Source of the DNA: Cadophora sp. MPI-SDFR-AT-0126
Lineage: Eukaryota > Ascomycota > Leotiomycetes > Helotiales > Ploettnerulaceae
Assembly: GCA_020747065.1 (NCBI GenBank)
Contig: JAGMVK010000010.1
Coordinates: 124,001-188,000, forward strand
Direction of reading: 5' to 3'
DNA: 64,000 nt
Shown: one piece after another, positions 22,411 through 33,588 of the stretch
Position numbering within the stretch: the first letter of the stretch is position 1
Layout of the letters: the number at the start of each line of letters is the position of its first letter
Notes under the pieces: model-generated
What the model was told of the DNA's origin: nothing
Seen by the model: only the letters and a program-made list of their open reading frames with translations
Databases searched by the model: none
Program-made: the position numbers and the translations under genes

Positions 22411-23916
22411 ATGGCGAACCAGACCCGCTTGAGACACTGCACTAGCAAACCACGAGTCTTTGTCGTGTCCGACATTGCTAACGAACCCGATGATGCTGAG
22501 TCACTTGTCAGATTCCTACTCTATGGCAATGAATTTGACATACAGGGCCTTGTGGCTTGCACATCATGCTGGATGAGGAATAATGTCCACCCAGAGGATA
22601 TGCACAAGATTATCGACGCCTACGCCGACGTTGTCGGCAATCTCAACGCCCATGTTCACCCGGAAAACCAGTACCCCACCGCCAGCTATCTGCACTCAAT
22701 TGTGAAGTCAGGCCCCGCGGTGTATGGGAGGCTGGCTTTGCAGCCGGATTTTCACCTCAGCGAAGGCTCCCAGCTGCTCGTTGATCGCGTCGACGCCTCA
22801 GATGATGCCTTGTGGGTCCTCTGCTGGGGCGGCACCAACGTCCTCGCCCAGGCACTTCAGCACATCCAAAACACGAGACCAAAAGAAGAAACGGCAAAAT
22901 TCTGCTCCAAGCTCCGCGTTTATGCAATTAGTGACCAGGACGATACCAGCCATTGGATCAGGATCACCTTCCCTGACATCTTTTACATCTGCTCTATCCA
23001 TGCCTGGCAAGAATACCCAATGGCAGCCTGGACTGGCATTTCAGGAGAACTATTTGCCCCCCTTGATGACGGCGCACCAGACAAGACCAAAATCACTAAA
23101 GAGTGGCTGAAGGAGCACATTCAGGTCGGCTCTTATGGTAGAGTCTACCCTGATTACTCTTTCATCATGGAGGGTGATACACCGACCTTCCTCTACCTTA
23201 TTCAGAACGGCCTCGGTTCTCGAGAACACCCGCATTGGGGTAGTTGGGGTGGGCGTTACGGGCTCGTCGATTTAGGAGGCTCGATCAGGCATTATGCGGA
23301 TGTCAGGGACGAGATAGTCGGGGTGAATGGCAAGAATGCTTTCTCTAGCCAGGCAACGATATGGCGCTGGAGGGATGCTTACCAGGACGACTTTGCCGCC
23401 CGCATGCAGTGGACTTTGCATGCTGACCGCTCGAAGGCAAACCACGCTCCTGTTGTTGTTGTCAATGACAGCACGGCTGGGCCAGAGCATCTGTACCTTG
23501 AAGTCGAAGCTGGCTCCAAAATAACTCTGGATGCGAGGAGAACTTATGACCCTGATGGAGACGAACTATCGTTCCGGTGGTTTCAGTACAAGGAGCCAAC
23601 TAAAACGCAAAGCGAAGTCCAGTGGTACATTGTTCCAGATGTTGAGTTCAAGATTGCTGATGGAATTGAGTCCAGCGAAGCCATGGTTCAGGTTCAGGTA
23701 CCACCAGCGGAGATTTGTGCCGTGAACCTTCTCACTGGAGAAGCTCTCGACAAAGGCCAGACCCTCCACTTGATTCTTGAGGTCAAAGATAGTGGCATTC
23801 CAAGCATGAGAACGTATAAACGCATCGTTTTGCAAGTTACAAATAAAACGGGAATGGGGGCCACAGGGAAAGTGTATGAGACAGTGACAGCAGCCATTGA
23901 GAACAGGACACAATAG
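22411..23916 (+). CDS. DUF1593 / Sde182-type nucleoside-hydrolase-like protein
   Basis: This is a single intronless exon of 501 residues from ATG 22411. The N-terminal domain (residues about 15-310) has the family's nucleoside-hydrolase-like signature PRVFVVSDIANEPDDAESLV, a DIANEPDD acidic cluster equivalent to the DTDxxxDD calcium site, and VLCWGGTNVLAQAL further on. The C-terminal part (residues about 345-495) is a beta-sandwich-type domain (ITLDARRTYDPDGDELSFRW). The family is annotated as cellulose-binding or DUF1593 from a marine bacterium, and its enzymatic substrate is not established. Bacterial members are usually secreted, but this protein has no signal peptide at the chosen start. 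Lack of introns and wide bacterial occurrence would fit old horizontal transfer, which is inference. Confidence 0.9.
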   Translation: MANQTRLRHCTSKPRVFVVSDIANEPDDAESLVRFLLYGNEFDIQGLVACTSCWMRNNVHPEDMHKIIDAYADVVGNLNAHVHPENQYPTASYLHSIVKSGPAVYGRLALQPDFHLSEGSQLLVDRVDASDDALWVLCWGGTNVLAQALQHIQNTRPKEETAKFCSKLRVYAISDQDDTSHWIRITFPDIFYICSIHAWQEYPMAAWTGISGELFAPLDDGAPDKTKITKEWLKEHIQVGSYGRVYPDYSFIMEGDTPTFLYLIQNGLGSREHPHWGSWGGRYGLVDLGGSIRHYADVRDEIVGVNGKNAFSSQATIWRWRDAYQDDFAARMQWTLHADRSKANHAPVVVVNDSTAGPEHLYLEVEAGSKITLDARRTYDPDGDELSFRWFQYKEPTKTQSEVQWYIVPDVEFKIADGIESSEAMVQVQVPPAEICAVNLLTGEALDKGQTLHLILEVKDSGIPSMRTYKRIVLQVTNKTGMGATGKVYETVTAAIENRTQ

Positions 23917-25687
23917 AGTAGATGAGTCGGATAATGGAGTACTGAAAATACCAAATTTTCGCTCTGGACATGTCCGTGTCTCCAACCCTCTCCCCTGGTT
24001 AGCTGCGTCGAGTTAGTACCATGACCACGGTATTAGCAAGCGAGATAAATTTCTATGTAGAATGAAGAATATTGTACGAGTTCACAGTTTCCGTTGTAGC
24101 AATGCTTCAAGACCAAGAATTATTTTCATGCACGTGGACTCAATATAGAGGAACAATAGGAGAAATCGGCCGATCAAGCGATGTTTGATTCAAACACTCT
24201 ACATGGTCGCTCACTCTAGGTCCGAGGCTGCTATGTAAACTATGTGTTATCGGATGGACGATAGTTCGGGATTGACAGAGTAAAACAATCAGCCGAATCA
24301 ATCAACTTATTGAATGATCTGCACTTGAGTTGACGAACCTCAAAGTCATGTTCAATTCAATAGCGCACATATTCTGGATCGCTTATCAAAGTCCATCAGA
24401 ACCCGGAAGATTTTGCTGCAGTGAATGATGAATATGTACAGAAACATCACATAAATTTCTTTTGCAAGAGGCGCATCTAACTGTACCCCGCATCATACAT
24501 TTCCACCTGTATCCTTCGGTGTCCTATCCACCAACCCCAGGTTTTATTCGCCTTATATCGCCGGTTTGGCGATGGCGTTATCTTCAACCACATCAGGCTT
24601 GCCAAATTCCCCTGTCTTGGTTACTGTCCGGCCGGTTGTTACAAGTTTGTTGACATGAACATCAAGTTGGGGCCCCGCAAAGAGGAAGGCATACTCCGCA
24701 TCGGTGGATGGATGGCATTGTGGGGATTTTCTCGGCTAGGAAAGGAGAAGTGGACGACAGGTGGACGGACCTATTGCCTTTCCGAATCGAGACCACCGTG
24801 GGTGGACATTGTAAGTCATAACAGTTTAGCTGTTGGTAACATTCAAGGGATAAGCTTTACCTAGAAAATGTGGCTTTGGTCTTTGAACGTTAGCTTAGAG
24901 GCTCGGCAAATATTTTATATACTTTGCACATTCCGTCCACTTTGTGTTGCCATACACGGCGCAAGTTAAGCACACGCCTTGCACCTCAGACTACCCCAGA
25001 GTCTCAAGACTAGTATCCGGTGAGGGGACCCCAACCATGGGGGTTCGAACTGCCCCTTTGAACAGTTGCACTTGTGAGATGTGGACGGCATCAGCGCCAT
25101 GGGGTCGATCTTCACAGGCAGAGCTTCGGAAAGTGGAGGAATGCCTACGACTACCTATCTGGGCTGCCCAAGAATCGGCCAAGGAATCCTCTCGCAATGA
25201 ACTTTACGCTTCGTTTGGTAAAACTCTTTCACCCCGAACGAAACCAGCGAGACAGCATGAACGAACATTCAAAACTAGATTTTTTTAAGCGCAGGCCTCT
25301 TACGGAACGGTTTGTGGCCGGCATTAGTATCGGCATTTTTCAATACGCATAGAATCTATTCAGTCCACTAGATGAAGTGAACAGGTATTAAGACCATAAT
25401 ACAGCACTCTGAGTGAAGTTAGTTAGTGGTCTTGTTCTGAAGGCCAGAATCGAAAGGATGTTGGGGCGTACTTGGAGAAATTCCTTTTTGGGCTGGACTC
25501 CATTCGCTGGTTATTGTGCCGACCACAACAACTAGGTTCTATTTTTTTTGGCTTTAACAAATATGTCAGCAGTTCTTACTATTCCTACTGTACATAGTTC
25601 GAATCATCAGGCTTAGTTGCGAATATTTGTCATTTCCCTCTGAACGCGCAAATCCCATACAGTAGAAATCGTGGTTCGATAGTCACC
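23917..25687. other. Intergenic region without supported genes
   Basis: Several short frames exist (24462-24653, 24655-24864, 24944-25288), but none has recognisable motifs or splice structure. The base composition is unremarkable. Confidence 0.5.
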
Positions 25688-26904
25688 ATGATGGTTAATA
25701 TCAAGCATCTGCCGGAGCAGCTCACCTTAGATGAGGAGGTACAGTGAAGTCATGAATTTTTCATCAATAGTACTAATTGAATTCAAGATTTCGTTGCTTT
25801 CAGGTGGTAGCTTTTGGGAGACTGTTCCCATTTTGATGGTGGGAATCCCCGTTCTGAAGGTACAAAATTCTACGTCAACCTGAATGATTTACATGTTCAT
25901 CTCAATGGAAATTGTAGTTTACCGATGGCCCTAGCGGCGTAAGAGGCGAAAAAATGGCAGGAGATGGTCCAATGGCGGCATGTTTTCCGACAGCAGTTAC
26001 GATCGCTGCAATATTCGATCATTCCATCGCGCGTCACATTTGAAACGCCTTAGGGGAGGAAACATAATCCAAAGGTGCCTCCGTACTGTGAGTGTTTTGA
26101 AATGATTCTGATTTACATCTTAATTACACATAATGCTAGCCTCGGTCCAACAGTTTGCCCTCATCGTTCTCCACGAGGTGGAAGGAACTTCTAATCCCTT
26201 TCCGAGGATCCATTTCTTGCTGGGAATCTTGCCACACATCTGATCTATGGGCTACAAGAAGAGGGAGTCGGCGCAACTATCAAAAATTTCGCTTGCAACG
26301 AGATTGAAACAAGGAGACATTTTGTCAATCTTAATGTGGATGAGAGGACTTTGAGGTATACGTCTCAGATTTCTACGCGGGACTCGGCACTAAACTTAAT
26401 AACCAACATGGGAGATGTACCTGAAACCTTTTGAGATTGCAATCAAAGCAACGAAACCCTGGGTCGTGATGACAAGTTATAACTTGGTGAAGGGACTTCA
26501 TGTCGATCTCAATGATTTCTTGATCCGTAAAGTGCTTCGCGACGAGTGGCATTTTCAGGGGTATGTGTCATTCCACCTTGAGGCAATACTAAAACTAAGG
26601 TGTTATAGTCTAGTAAGCGACTGGGGTGGAACAAACTCCGTTGTAGCCTCAATTGCAGCTGGGTATGTTCTCGCCCGCCATCTTATGATTGATATCAATC
26701 GTGCTAATATCTAGAAGTCTGGACTTGGAGATGCCAGGACCTGCAGTTGTGAGAAAATCCGAAAATGTGAAAGCCGCTTTGACATCCGGAGGCTTGATGC
26801 CTGAAGCAATTGATGCAGCAGCCCCCAACGCGTTGGATCTGCTCGTCAAAGCAGGAAGATTTGAATTCGCAGACATCGCCAGAAATGTCGATTGTGTCTG
26901 TTAA
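25688..26904 (+). pseudogene. GH3 beta-glucosidase (bglH-like), broken and truncated
   Basis: Exons can be traced: 25688-25738, 25788-25859 and from 25918 onward, with later exons to 26904. They encode the N-terminal GH3 TIM-barrel: QLTLDEE, GGSFWETVPI, DGPSGVRGEKMAGDGP, CPHRSPRGGRNF, SEDPFLAGNL, the substrate-binding MTSYNLV region, and the nucleophile motif SDWGGTNSV. Intact fungal homologues are about 830 residues and continue with a second GH3 domain, a PA14 and an Fn3-like domain. Here the frame ends after the barrel (FEFADIARNVDCVC, stop 26902-26904). Lesions include stops at 26041-26043 (TGA), 26065-26067 (TAA, from a Gln-type codon) and 26192-26194 (TAA where Glu is expected in RNFES). 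The splice acceptor before MYLKPFEIAIK also lacks AG. The family hydrolyses terminal beta-glucosides, but this copy should be inactive. Confidence 0.88.
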
Positions 26905-27321
26905 TCTTAGTATAAATAAGCGATTGTTTTTTCACGATTTTCGAGATTTTCTAAAGTCACTTTGGAATTTTTATATCCCAAGGTTGTAGGAGTATTTCGG
27001 ACATATGGGAGAGCACTTCAAAAGTTCAGTCTCCAGCAAACGAGTAAACAATGCCCGATGCGATTCCATCCGACACGTGCCTTGGCGGGTGCTTCGCGAG
27101 GCTGAGCGATGACATCACAGTCGTTCAGAGCGGGCTGGGCCGTTCAAGCAAGGTAACAGATCCCAGGCAACCCAGTCTTACTCCTGCAACTACGGACCCC
27201 AACCTAAAACAACACCTCCAATATTATTTCTAGAATGCCTCGAAGAACGGACTTATCCCATATACTCGCTGAATAGAGTTTCTCTCCCCCCTCCTCAAGC
27301 TACCTATTCAATAATAACACC
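26905..27321. other. Intergenic region and MCU promoter
   Basis: About 420 bp with no trace of the missing GH3 C-terminal domains. A short open frame at 27051-27233 has no support. The last 60 bp are CT/CA-rich leader sequence before the MCU start. Confidence 0.5.
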
Positions 27322-29278
27322 ATGCGGCCTCGATTCTCGCCAACCACAGTCTCCACGTCAACATCGCGTACTCTCCTCCAATTCCGTCTCCAACCAGACT
27401 TTATCGCAACAACTTTCCGCAGCAGACCTCTCCAAAATTTCCAACAGCCACAACCACACTCTACTTTCCCACAGACTCCTCTTCCTCCTCTATCCCTCCG
27501 AACATTCTCCACAACCACCTCCCTCCTCTCCGAAGATGACGCGACCAGCAAAGCCAAAGCTCTAAACCAAAAAGGGCTCGACGAGCAAGAAGATGGCTTC
27601 CACAGACAAATTGACGACGCCATTGGCGAGGCGAAGGAATTACAGGCTCGAACGCCCTGGCATAGAGAGGGGAGTGATACGCCACCTGTGAAGAGGAATA
27701 GAAGTGCTGGGGCTATGACGAAGGGTATTTCCTTATTTCTCTCCTATCTACGGTTCCTGTCCGCTGTTATTTCCAGAGTCCATCCTGCCAATATCATTGA
27801 ACTTCCACTGACAGCTCTCCTCCCCAGGCAAACTCCTGACCACCCCCTCCCGCCTCCTCAAACTCATCCTTCCCCTCACAACACAAGACAAAAATAGCGA
27901 CCGCAAATCCATTGAACCCCTCGCCCTCCTAGTCCACCCACAACAACCCCTCTCCTACCTAGAACGCCTCATCCAATCCGAATTGCCCATGATTAAAGGA
28001 AAAGACGGCAAGGAGAAAGTAGCACAGGTGTATTTCCGCGCGGAAGATAGTGCGAGGGGTGAGATCAAAGCGGATCGTAGAGAAGAAGAGGAGGAGGACG
28101 AGGATTTAGAAGACGAAGAGGAAGGCGATCGTGAAATTAGAAAGCAGCCTAAGGAAGAAGGAAGCGATGAGCAGATGATAGACGGCAAGCTCATGAAAGT
28201 CGGCAAGATATCCTCCTCCCAAGATAAAGCCGGGGACCAATCCAAAAATAAAGACCTATCGCCCACACAAGAAGTCAGCAAAACTTCCAAAATCGAAACC
28301 CAACTCCGTGGCGGCCCAGGTGAAGGCGGCGTAGAAAGCTACAGCGGGCAAGGTCGCGAATCCTCCGACTCCAGCGAGCAGAAATTCGTCCGCTGGTCTT
28401 CATCCACCGAGATAGGCGACTTCATTCGCGATGCCGCACGAGGCAAGGAATTCGCCGTCGAGATCGAAGGTGCGAGTAAAGAGATCCGAGTCGGTGTTCC
28501 GTCTTTTAATGACAGGACGCATTATTTGAGAGTCAGGCTGCGGAAAACGAGTCGGAAGTTGGCAAATATGGCGAGTATCAAGAATGAGTGTGATAAGCTT
28601 GCACATAGGAGTGCGCAGAGGCTTGCTATGGGAGGTTTTGCGATTCTAGTGGGTTGGTGGGGGGCTATTTATCATTTTACGTTTCAGACGGATTATGGTT
28701 GGGATACCATGGAGCCGGTCACCGTATGTCTTCCTTTCCCCGTCTCTGAAATGCTATCAAACCCATCTAACAAACCAACAGTATCTCGCCGGCCTCTCCA
28801 CCATCATTCTCGGATACCTGTGGTGTAAGTATTAGGCGATCCCAGATTTCGTCTCAACATTCTCCAGAGACATGTTCATCCTCTTCCCAAAATCTCAGAT
28901 ATGGCAATGCAATTACTAACTCCCCATTACATAGTCCTGTACCACAACCGCGAAGTCTCCTACCGCGCCGCGCTCAACCTCACCGTCTCCCGCCGCCAAA
29001 ACACCCTCTACACAGCCCGCGGTTTCGACCTCGCAAAATGGGAATCCATGATCGAAGAAGCCAACGCGCTACGCAAAGAAATCAAGAATGTGGCGGACGA
29101 GTACGACGTCGAGTGGGATGAGAAGGCGGATGAGGCGAGTGAGGAGGTGCACGATGCGTTGAAGGAGGAGAGGAGGAAGGCGAATGGGAAGGATGATGAT
29201 GGTGACGGGGACAATGAGAAGAAGACGAAGAAGGAGAAAGAAAAGGAGAAGAGCAAGAAGAAGAGCGAGAAAGACTGA
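27322..29278 (+). CDS. mcuA: Mitochondrial calcium uniporter (MCU) pore protein
   Basis: Four exons keep frame: 27322-27724, 27828-28723, 28782-28824 and 28935-29278. The product is 561 residues. The N-terminus is rich in Ser, Thr and Arg without acids, a mitochondrial targeting sequence (to about residue 65). A matrix domain with a long Glu/Asp/Lys-rich insert (about residues 220-330) follows, then two membrane helices ([19 protein letters not shown] and [14 protein letters not shown]). Between them lies the selectivity-filter motif WDTMEPVT at residues 426-433. The usual family form is W-D-hydrophobic-M-E-P, so Thr at the third position is a small departure. A coiled coil ([18 protein letters not shown]) and a highly charged Lys/Glu tail follow. 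The protein conducts Ca2+ into mitochondria. The third exon is only 43 bases and codes for the second membrane helix. Confidence 0.92.
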
Positions 29279-32200
29279 ATGGAACGGGGAATGTAATGGG
29301 TTCAATTCGAGTTGAGCTGAGCTGAGCTGCACTGTTTTAGTGGGAAGCGAGCCAAGCCATGCCCAGCCAAGCTCAATCGATCCGAGCTGAGCCGAGCCGA
29401 ACCGAAAAAAGCAACGAGAGATCAACAAGGAAATCTCCTGCAGTTTTCTAGAACCCCCAACGTCACAAAATATACTCGAGACTCGACTGTGCCACCGATT
29501 GCCAGAAGATGGGTGGTTATGTACGAGCTGGGCTGGGCTACATGGCGTCCAATGCGAGCGTACATGCGTGCGTGCGTGCGTTGCCAGTCAGTCAGTCAGT
29601 CACTCAAAATGCTGTGGAACGGAACATCCGTGAGCTCATACCAACACACACACACCTCTCCACATCATGTCGCCACCATCGTCTGATTGGGCTCCCATAA
29701 CCCCATGCACCTTATCCATTAAAACGATGACAGAGTGATATATTATATCTTCCTTCCTTTCTTCTTCCGTCTCTGTCTCTGTCTCTGTTTTCTCTTTCAC
29801 TCTCGCTGTCCCGCTACTTGCCTCCCCCTATTTCTGCTTTTCATTGCATAGCCTGCGAAACCTTCTCAGCTATACGTACATACATACATATATACCAATA
29901 CATGAATACGCACATCCAGTCCAGACAGACACAGGCATCACATTTCGATCCACTTCTCTTCCTCCTGTCCCCCGCCCGTTCCACTCATCGATCACAGCTG
30001 AGCTGAACGGAGCTTCGCTCTGGCCATAAATTCTTCCGATCAACACCTGCCTGGCCATCGGTCAGAGTATCAGCACAATCCTCTCTCCCCCATCCTTGGC
30101 TGCCTCGAGTAGCTCGCAGCCCTGTAGCTGGAAGCTATCCGAGCAGAGCAGATGACCTGTAAAATGAGGATAAACAGGTATACATCAACCACCGAGTCCA
30201 AATCCAGCCTCTTGGTGCCACCGACCGACCTGCAGTCTTCTGTCTCACACTTCAAGCTTTGCCTCTCACCCTCTCAATCTCATGCATCGCCTGCACATGG
30301 GGTCGAGGAACCTTCCTTCTTGGTATGGACAGGACTTTACACCGACATCCCACGACAAGTCTCATGTCACTGTCTGCGCTACACCGTTGCCCGTGGCTGG
30401 GCTGGGCTGGGCTGGGCGGGCCCACACATCTAAAGTATCGTTATTTCAGATTCCCATTCTCAGCATATCCCTGCTCGGTATAGCCACATCCGTAGGATGG
30501 CATGGGCATCATGAAGCCGCATTGCACAGGCCATTGACGGTCGCCGCTCGACGAAAGAGTCTCGATGGCTTAGATAGTGGTCTCATCATCAAATGGATGA
30601 ATGACAGGTCTTCCTCTTGAACAGGTGCTGTGAGGTCTTCATGCAGTGAATGTATTGATTGTTAGATGCAATTTAACAATGTGACCTTAGAATGTCACTA
30701 TCATGGTCGAGATTCGAGAACGAGGAGCTGATCGTAGATATTTGGCCGCTTTGGTTCGAGGTGGGTTCGAGGGGACTGCAGGCTGCTCGGTCAAAGGATG
30801 AGCGAGCGGTGTCGGGGATTAGTGGTGATCGGGATGAGGATGCGAAGGTTTATTGAATTCGGATTGTTAGATGGTGTCGCCGTGGACCGTCCATCTGTTG
30901 AGCTGGGCGGCAATGGGCTTTGTTGTGTGCACAGAATGGACCTTCTATCTAGCTGCAGTTGACTTCAGACGGTGTTTGTCTTCCTCTGTGTGGATGGCCG
31001 CCTTTTTTCAAGGAAGACAGCCTCTTCGTCAGCACTTCTGCGATGAGGAAATTGATCCATGAAGCTTTACAAGCCGGAAGGCAGAAAGGTGTGCCAATAG
31101 ACGGATTCCGAACCTTCGTCACTTCAGTCACATGTGGCAGGAGGTACTTATGAACTTTTCCTTTCGTATATTTTCTGAGGGAACCGGGATATCAGCAAGT
31201 ATATCTATTCGTCATTGTCGCACTGGGATCTGCTTCCTGGCATTCGGCGGTTGAGAGCTCGGAATGAACACGCTTTGACATCTGGAAGGGCCTCGCATGT
31301 CTCGTAGGTGTGGTTTAGAGCTCGGACTGGGATGGTACAGCGTATATGCGGAGAGCGCTTCTTGAGTTGAGATATGCTGCTGTGGATCAAGTACTAGGAA
31401 ATCGTCAACAGACTCGAGCACAACTTATTTCCTTCCTCCAGCAACCGCGAGGATGAGCTCATATCTGGGATCTCTGTCCACTTTACGGCATAGGAGGCGT
31501 CATTGTAACCGCCATATTAGCGTCCGTCTGCTGAATCGGACATAGATGAACATCTATCGTCAGTCAACACCATAGGGGCTACCGATGTTTCGGAACGCCG
31601 TTCAGTAACCTGCTCAGTCATGGCTCGCCGTTCAGCCGGCTAGGATCTGAGATCCGACCCTTTCCGCTTGCGCAGATCAGTGCACATGCAAGGAAAGCAT
31701 GGCGCGCTTAAGACTCGCGACATTTGTACGACATAAACAGGACAACACCTCAATGCAGAATCATAACACATCCATTAAGTCAGCCGGAAGCGGAGTGGCT
31801 GGATGTTTACATGGTGTTCGGTCGAAGCCACAACAAGAGAAGCAGCTCCATTCTCAATAAACGGCCTGACCAATCAACGAATCAAAGTCGCGGAGAAAGA
31901 AAACAGAAGATGGAAATCTAAGGTGGCATAAAAATATCAATGAAGGGGGGAAATCCGGGTTTGAAATCTGGTGTAGGATTGTGAGGTTTCATCGCCGATG
32001 GCTGACCCAGCAGCATATGGAAGGTATGGATGTGATGAGACTGGGACCGAGACTGCTCGATATCAGGTACCTGATTCTCGGGCTTTTTTCCCCAGCCACC
32101 ATCAACGTCGCCGATGATAAAGAAGATGAGGGGGGGAAGAATCAGGGCAACGTCCCTTGTCATCCCATTTCGATAGGAAATCAACCAGGATCCTCGATTG

Positions 32201-32895
32201 TCGATACTTCATAGTTTTCCCTAGGGAAAGATCTGGTGAGACAACCCATCAGCCATACTTACCAGAAGTCATGATCCACGTTACGACAAAGCTCTGGATG
32301 ACGACTGGAGATCTGCAAGGCTGCTTGATCGGAACGTCCCACAAGTCTACACCAGAAGGAAAAGGTGATGATAGTGTCGTGGTTACGTTTCCTTTTCGAT
32401 TGCAGTCAATTCGACACTATGATAATAACCGGACGTGTCTTTTCGCAGTTTTCAAAGAAGAAAATCAAAAGATCATAAGCACGCATCGGAGAGAATCGCT
32501 CTTTCAGATAGAAACGCCATCCAGCAGACCGAAGGAAATACACCTGTTGTCTGGTGGCAGAGAGCGAACAAAGTCTGTATCATATCACCCTGTTGTCTTC
32601 TTCTCTTTCGTTGCTTCGTCTTTTGCGCCATTGGCAAATCGCTCGATATGGTCAAATGTCTCTAACTGGATCGTAGTAGGTCCCCGACTGATTGGCGTTG
32701 CTCTCATAGGAGCCGTGGAATCCGTTATTATGTTCGGCAGCTTCGTAGGTCACTCCTGAAGAGGTCTATCAGCACGCTGCTATATCGCCGCGGAAAGGAC
32801 ATATGATTGCCATGTACGAACCACGGGGAGGGTATCCTTCGTTGCTGGACCCTGTGCACAGTCAGATCGAATTCTTATTTCCCCATGCACAAAGC
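29279..32895. other. Long intergenic region with simple repeats
   Basis: No gene is supported in about 3.6 kb. Simple-sequence tracts are frequent: GAGCT units near 29312-29328, TGCG units near 29566-29580, CAGT units near 29585-29601, CA units near 29645, CATA units near 29879-29895, and GGCTG/GGGCT units near 30396-30420. An open frame at 32157-32759 (200 codons) has no recognisable motif and unconvincing composition. Regulatory or non-coding RNA content cannot be judged by eye. Confidence 0.5.
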
Positions 32896-33588
32896 CTAAT
32901 CGTGGCTGCACCAAAGCGGGGAGGTCAGAGCAACGACTCTTCCAAGTTCGTCTGATACGCCAAAGTGGGGTTGCTCGGACGACGGACGAAAGGTGAAGTA
33001 CCCACCCGCATCTGCTGTCCCTTGATATCCATAGCTGTATTCGTGTTGGAGTTGTTCTCTCGATGCGTGGTTATGCTTCGAGCTACTCCTGTGTTTGTCG
33101 TGGTTCTTCCCTCCACTTTTCTGGGTTCTGTTTCTCCCATCGCGGTAACGGAATTTGTGGTAGAGAAACCACTTAGCAACCCAGTTGGGACTATTGCCCG
33201 CTGAGGCTCCAAGGTCCCAGTAGTAAGCTGTGTATTGGTCACCTCGCTGGGCCATCAACCCCATAGCAGTGTCCTTGGCTTTCTCTTGGATGTCAGACCA
33301 ATCATACGGAGCTTTCCTCTTGCCGTTCTCTTTCAGATGAGACTTGTCGGAGATCAGCCAGTTGTAGATGACATCAGTCTCTTTCTGCAATGGTGTGAAT
33401 TATCCGTAAGTACCTCGCCATAAAATAAAGTTCAAGTGCGGGGTCAATCATTAGGGTGTGAGGCACAATAGTGGAGAGGGACGTACCGCCATCAGCGCGT
33501 AAGTTTCGACTGGGAGATTCAGGTGTTTGAGAAGATCCTCTTTGGTCTGGCTCATTGCAATGGGGGCTAGACTGGTCATTCTGGTCAT
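32896..33588 (-). CDS. Small hypothetical protein, two exons
   Basis: Exon 1 is 33588-33487 and exon 2 is 33384-32896. The intron (GTACGT...ATTGCAG, 102 bp) is placed because it joins two coding-like frames in phase 0 into TYALMA/KETDVIYNWLISDKSH. The product is about 196 residues. The start could also be the internal Met before SQTKEDLLKH. Residues 15-120 look like a compact helical domain (DWSDIQEKAKDTAMGLMAQR, YYWDLGASAG, NWVAKWFLYHKFRYRDGRNR). The remainder is His/Ser/Gly/Tyr-rich and disordered. I do not recognise the family, and no neighbour suggests a role. Confidence 0.5.

Noticed and set aside
25000..25070. tRNA-like GGTTCGAAC motif
   Set aside because: The flanking bases do not form the 5-bp T stem, and no acceptor or anticodon stem could be drawn around it.
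32157..32759. 200-codon plus-strand open frame
   Set aside because: No recognisable motif, no splice context, implausible mixture of residues; likely chance in stop-poor DNA.
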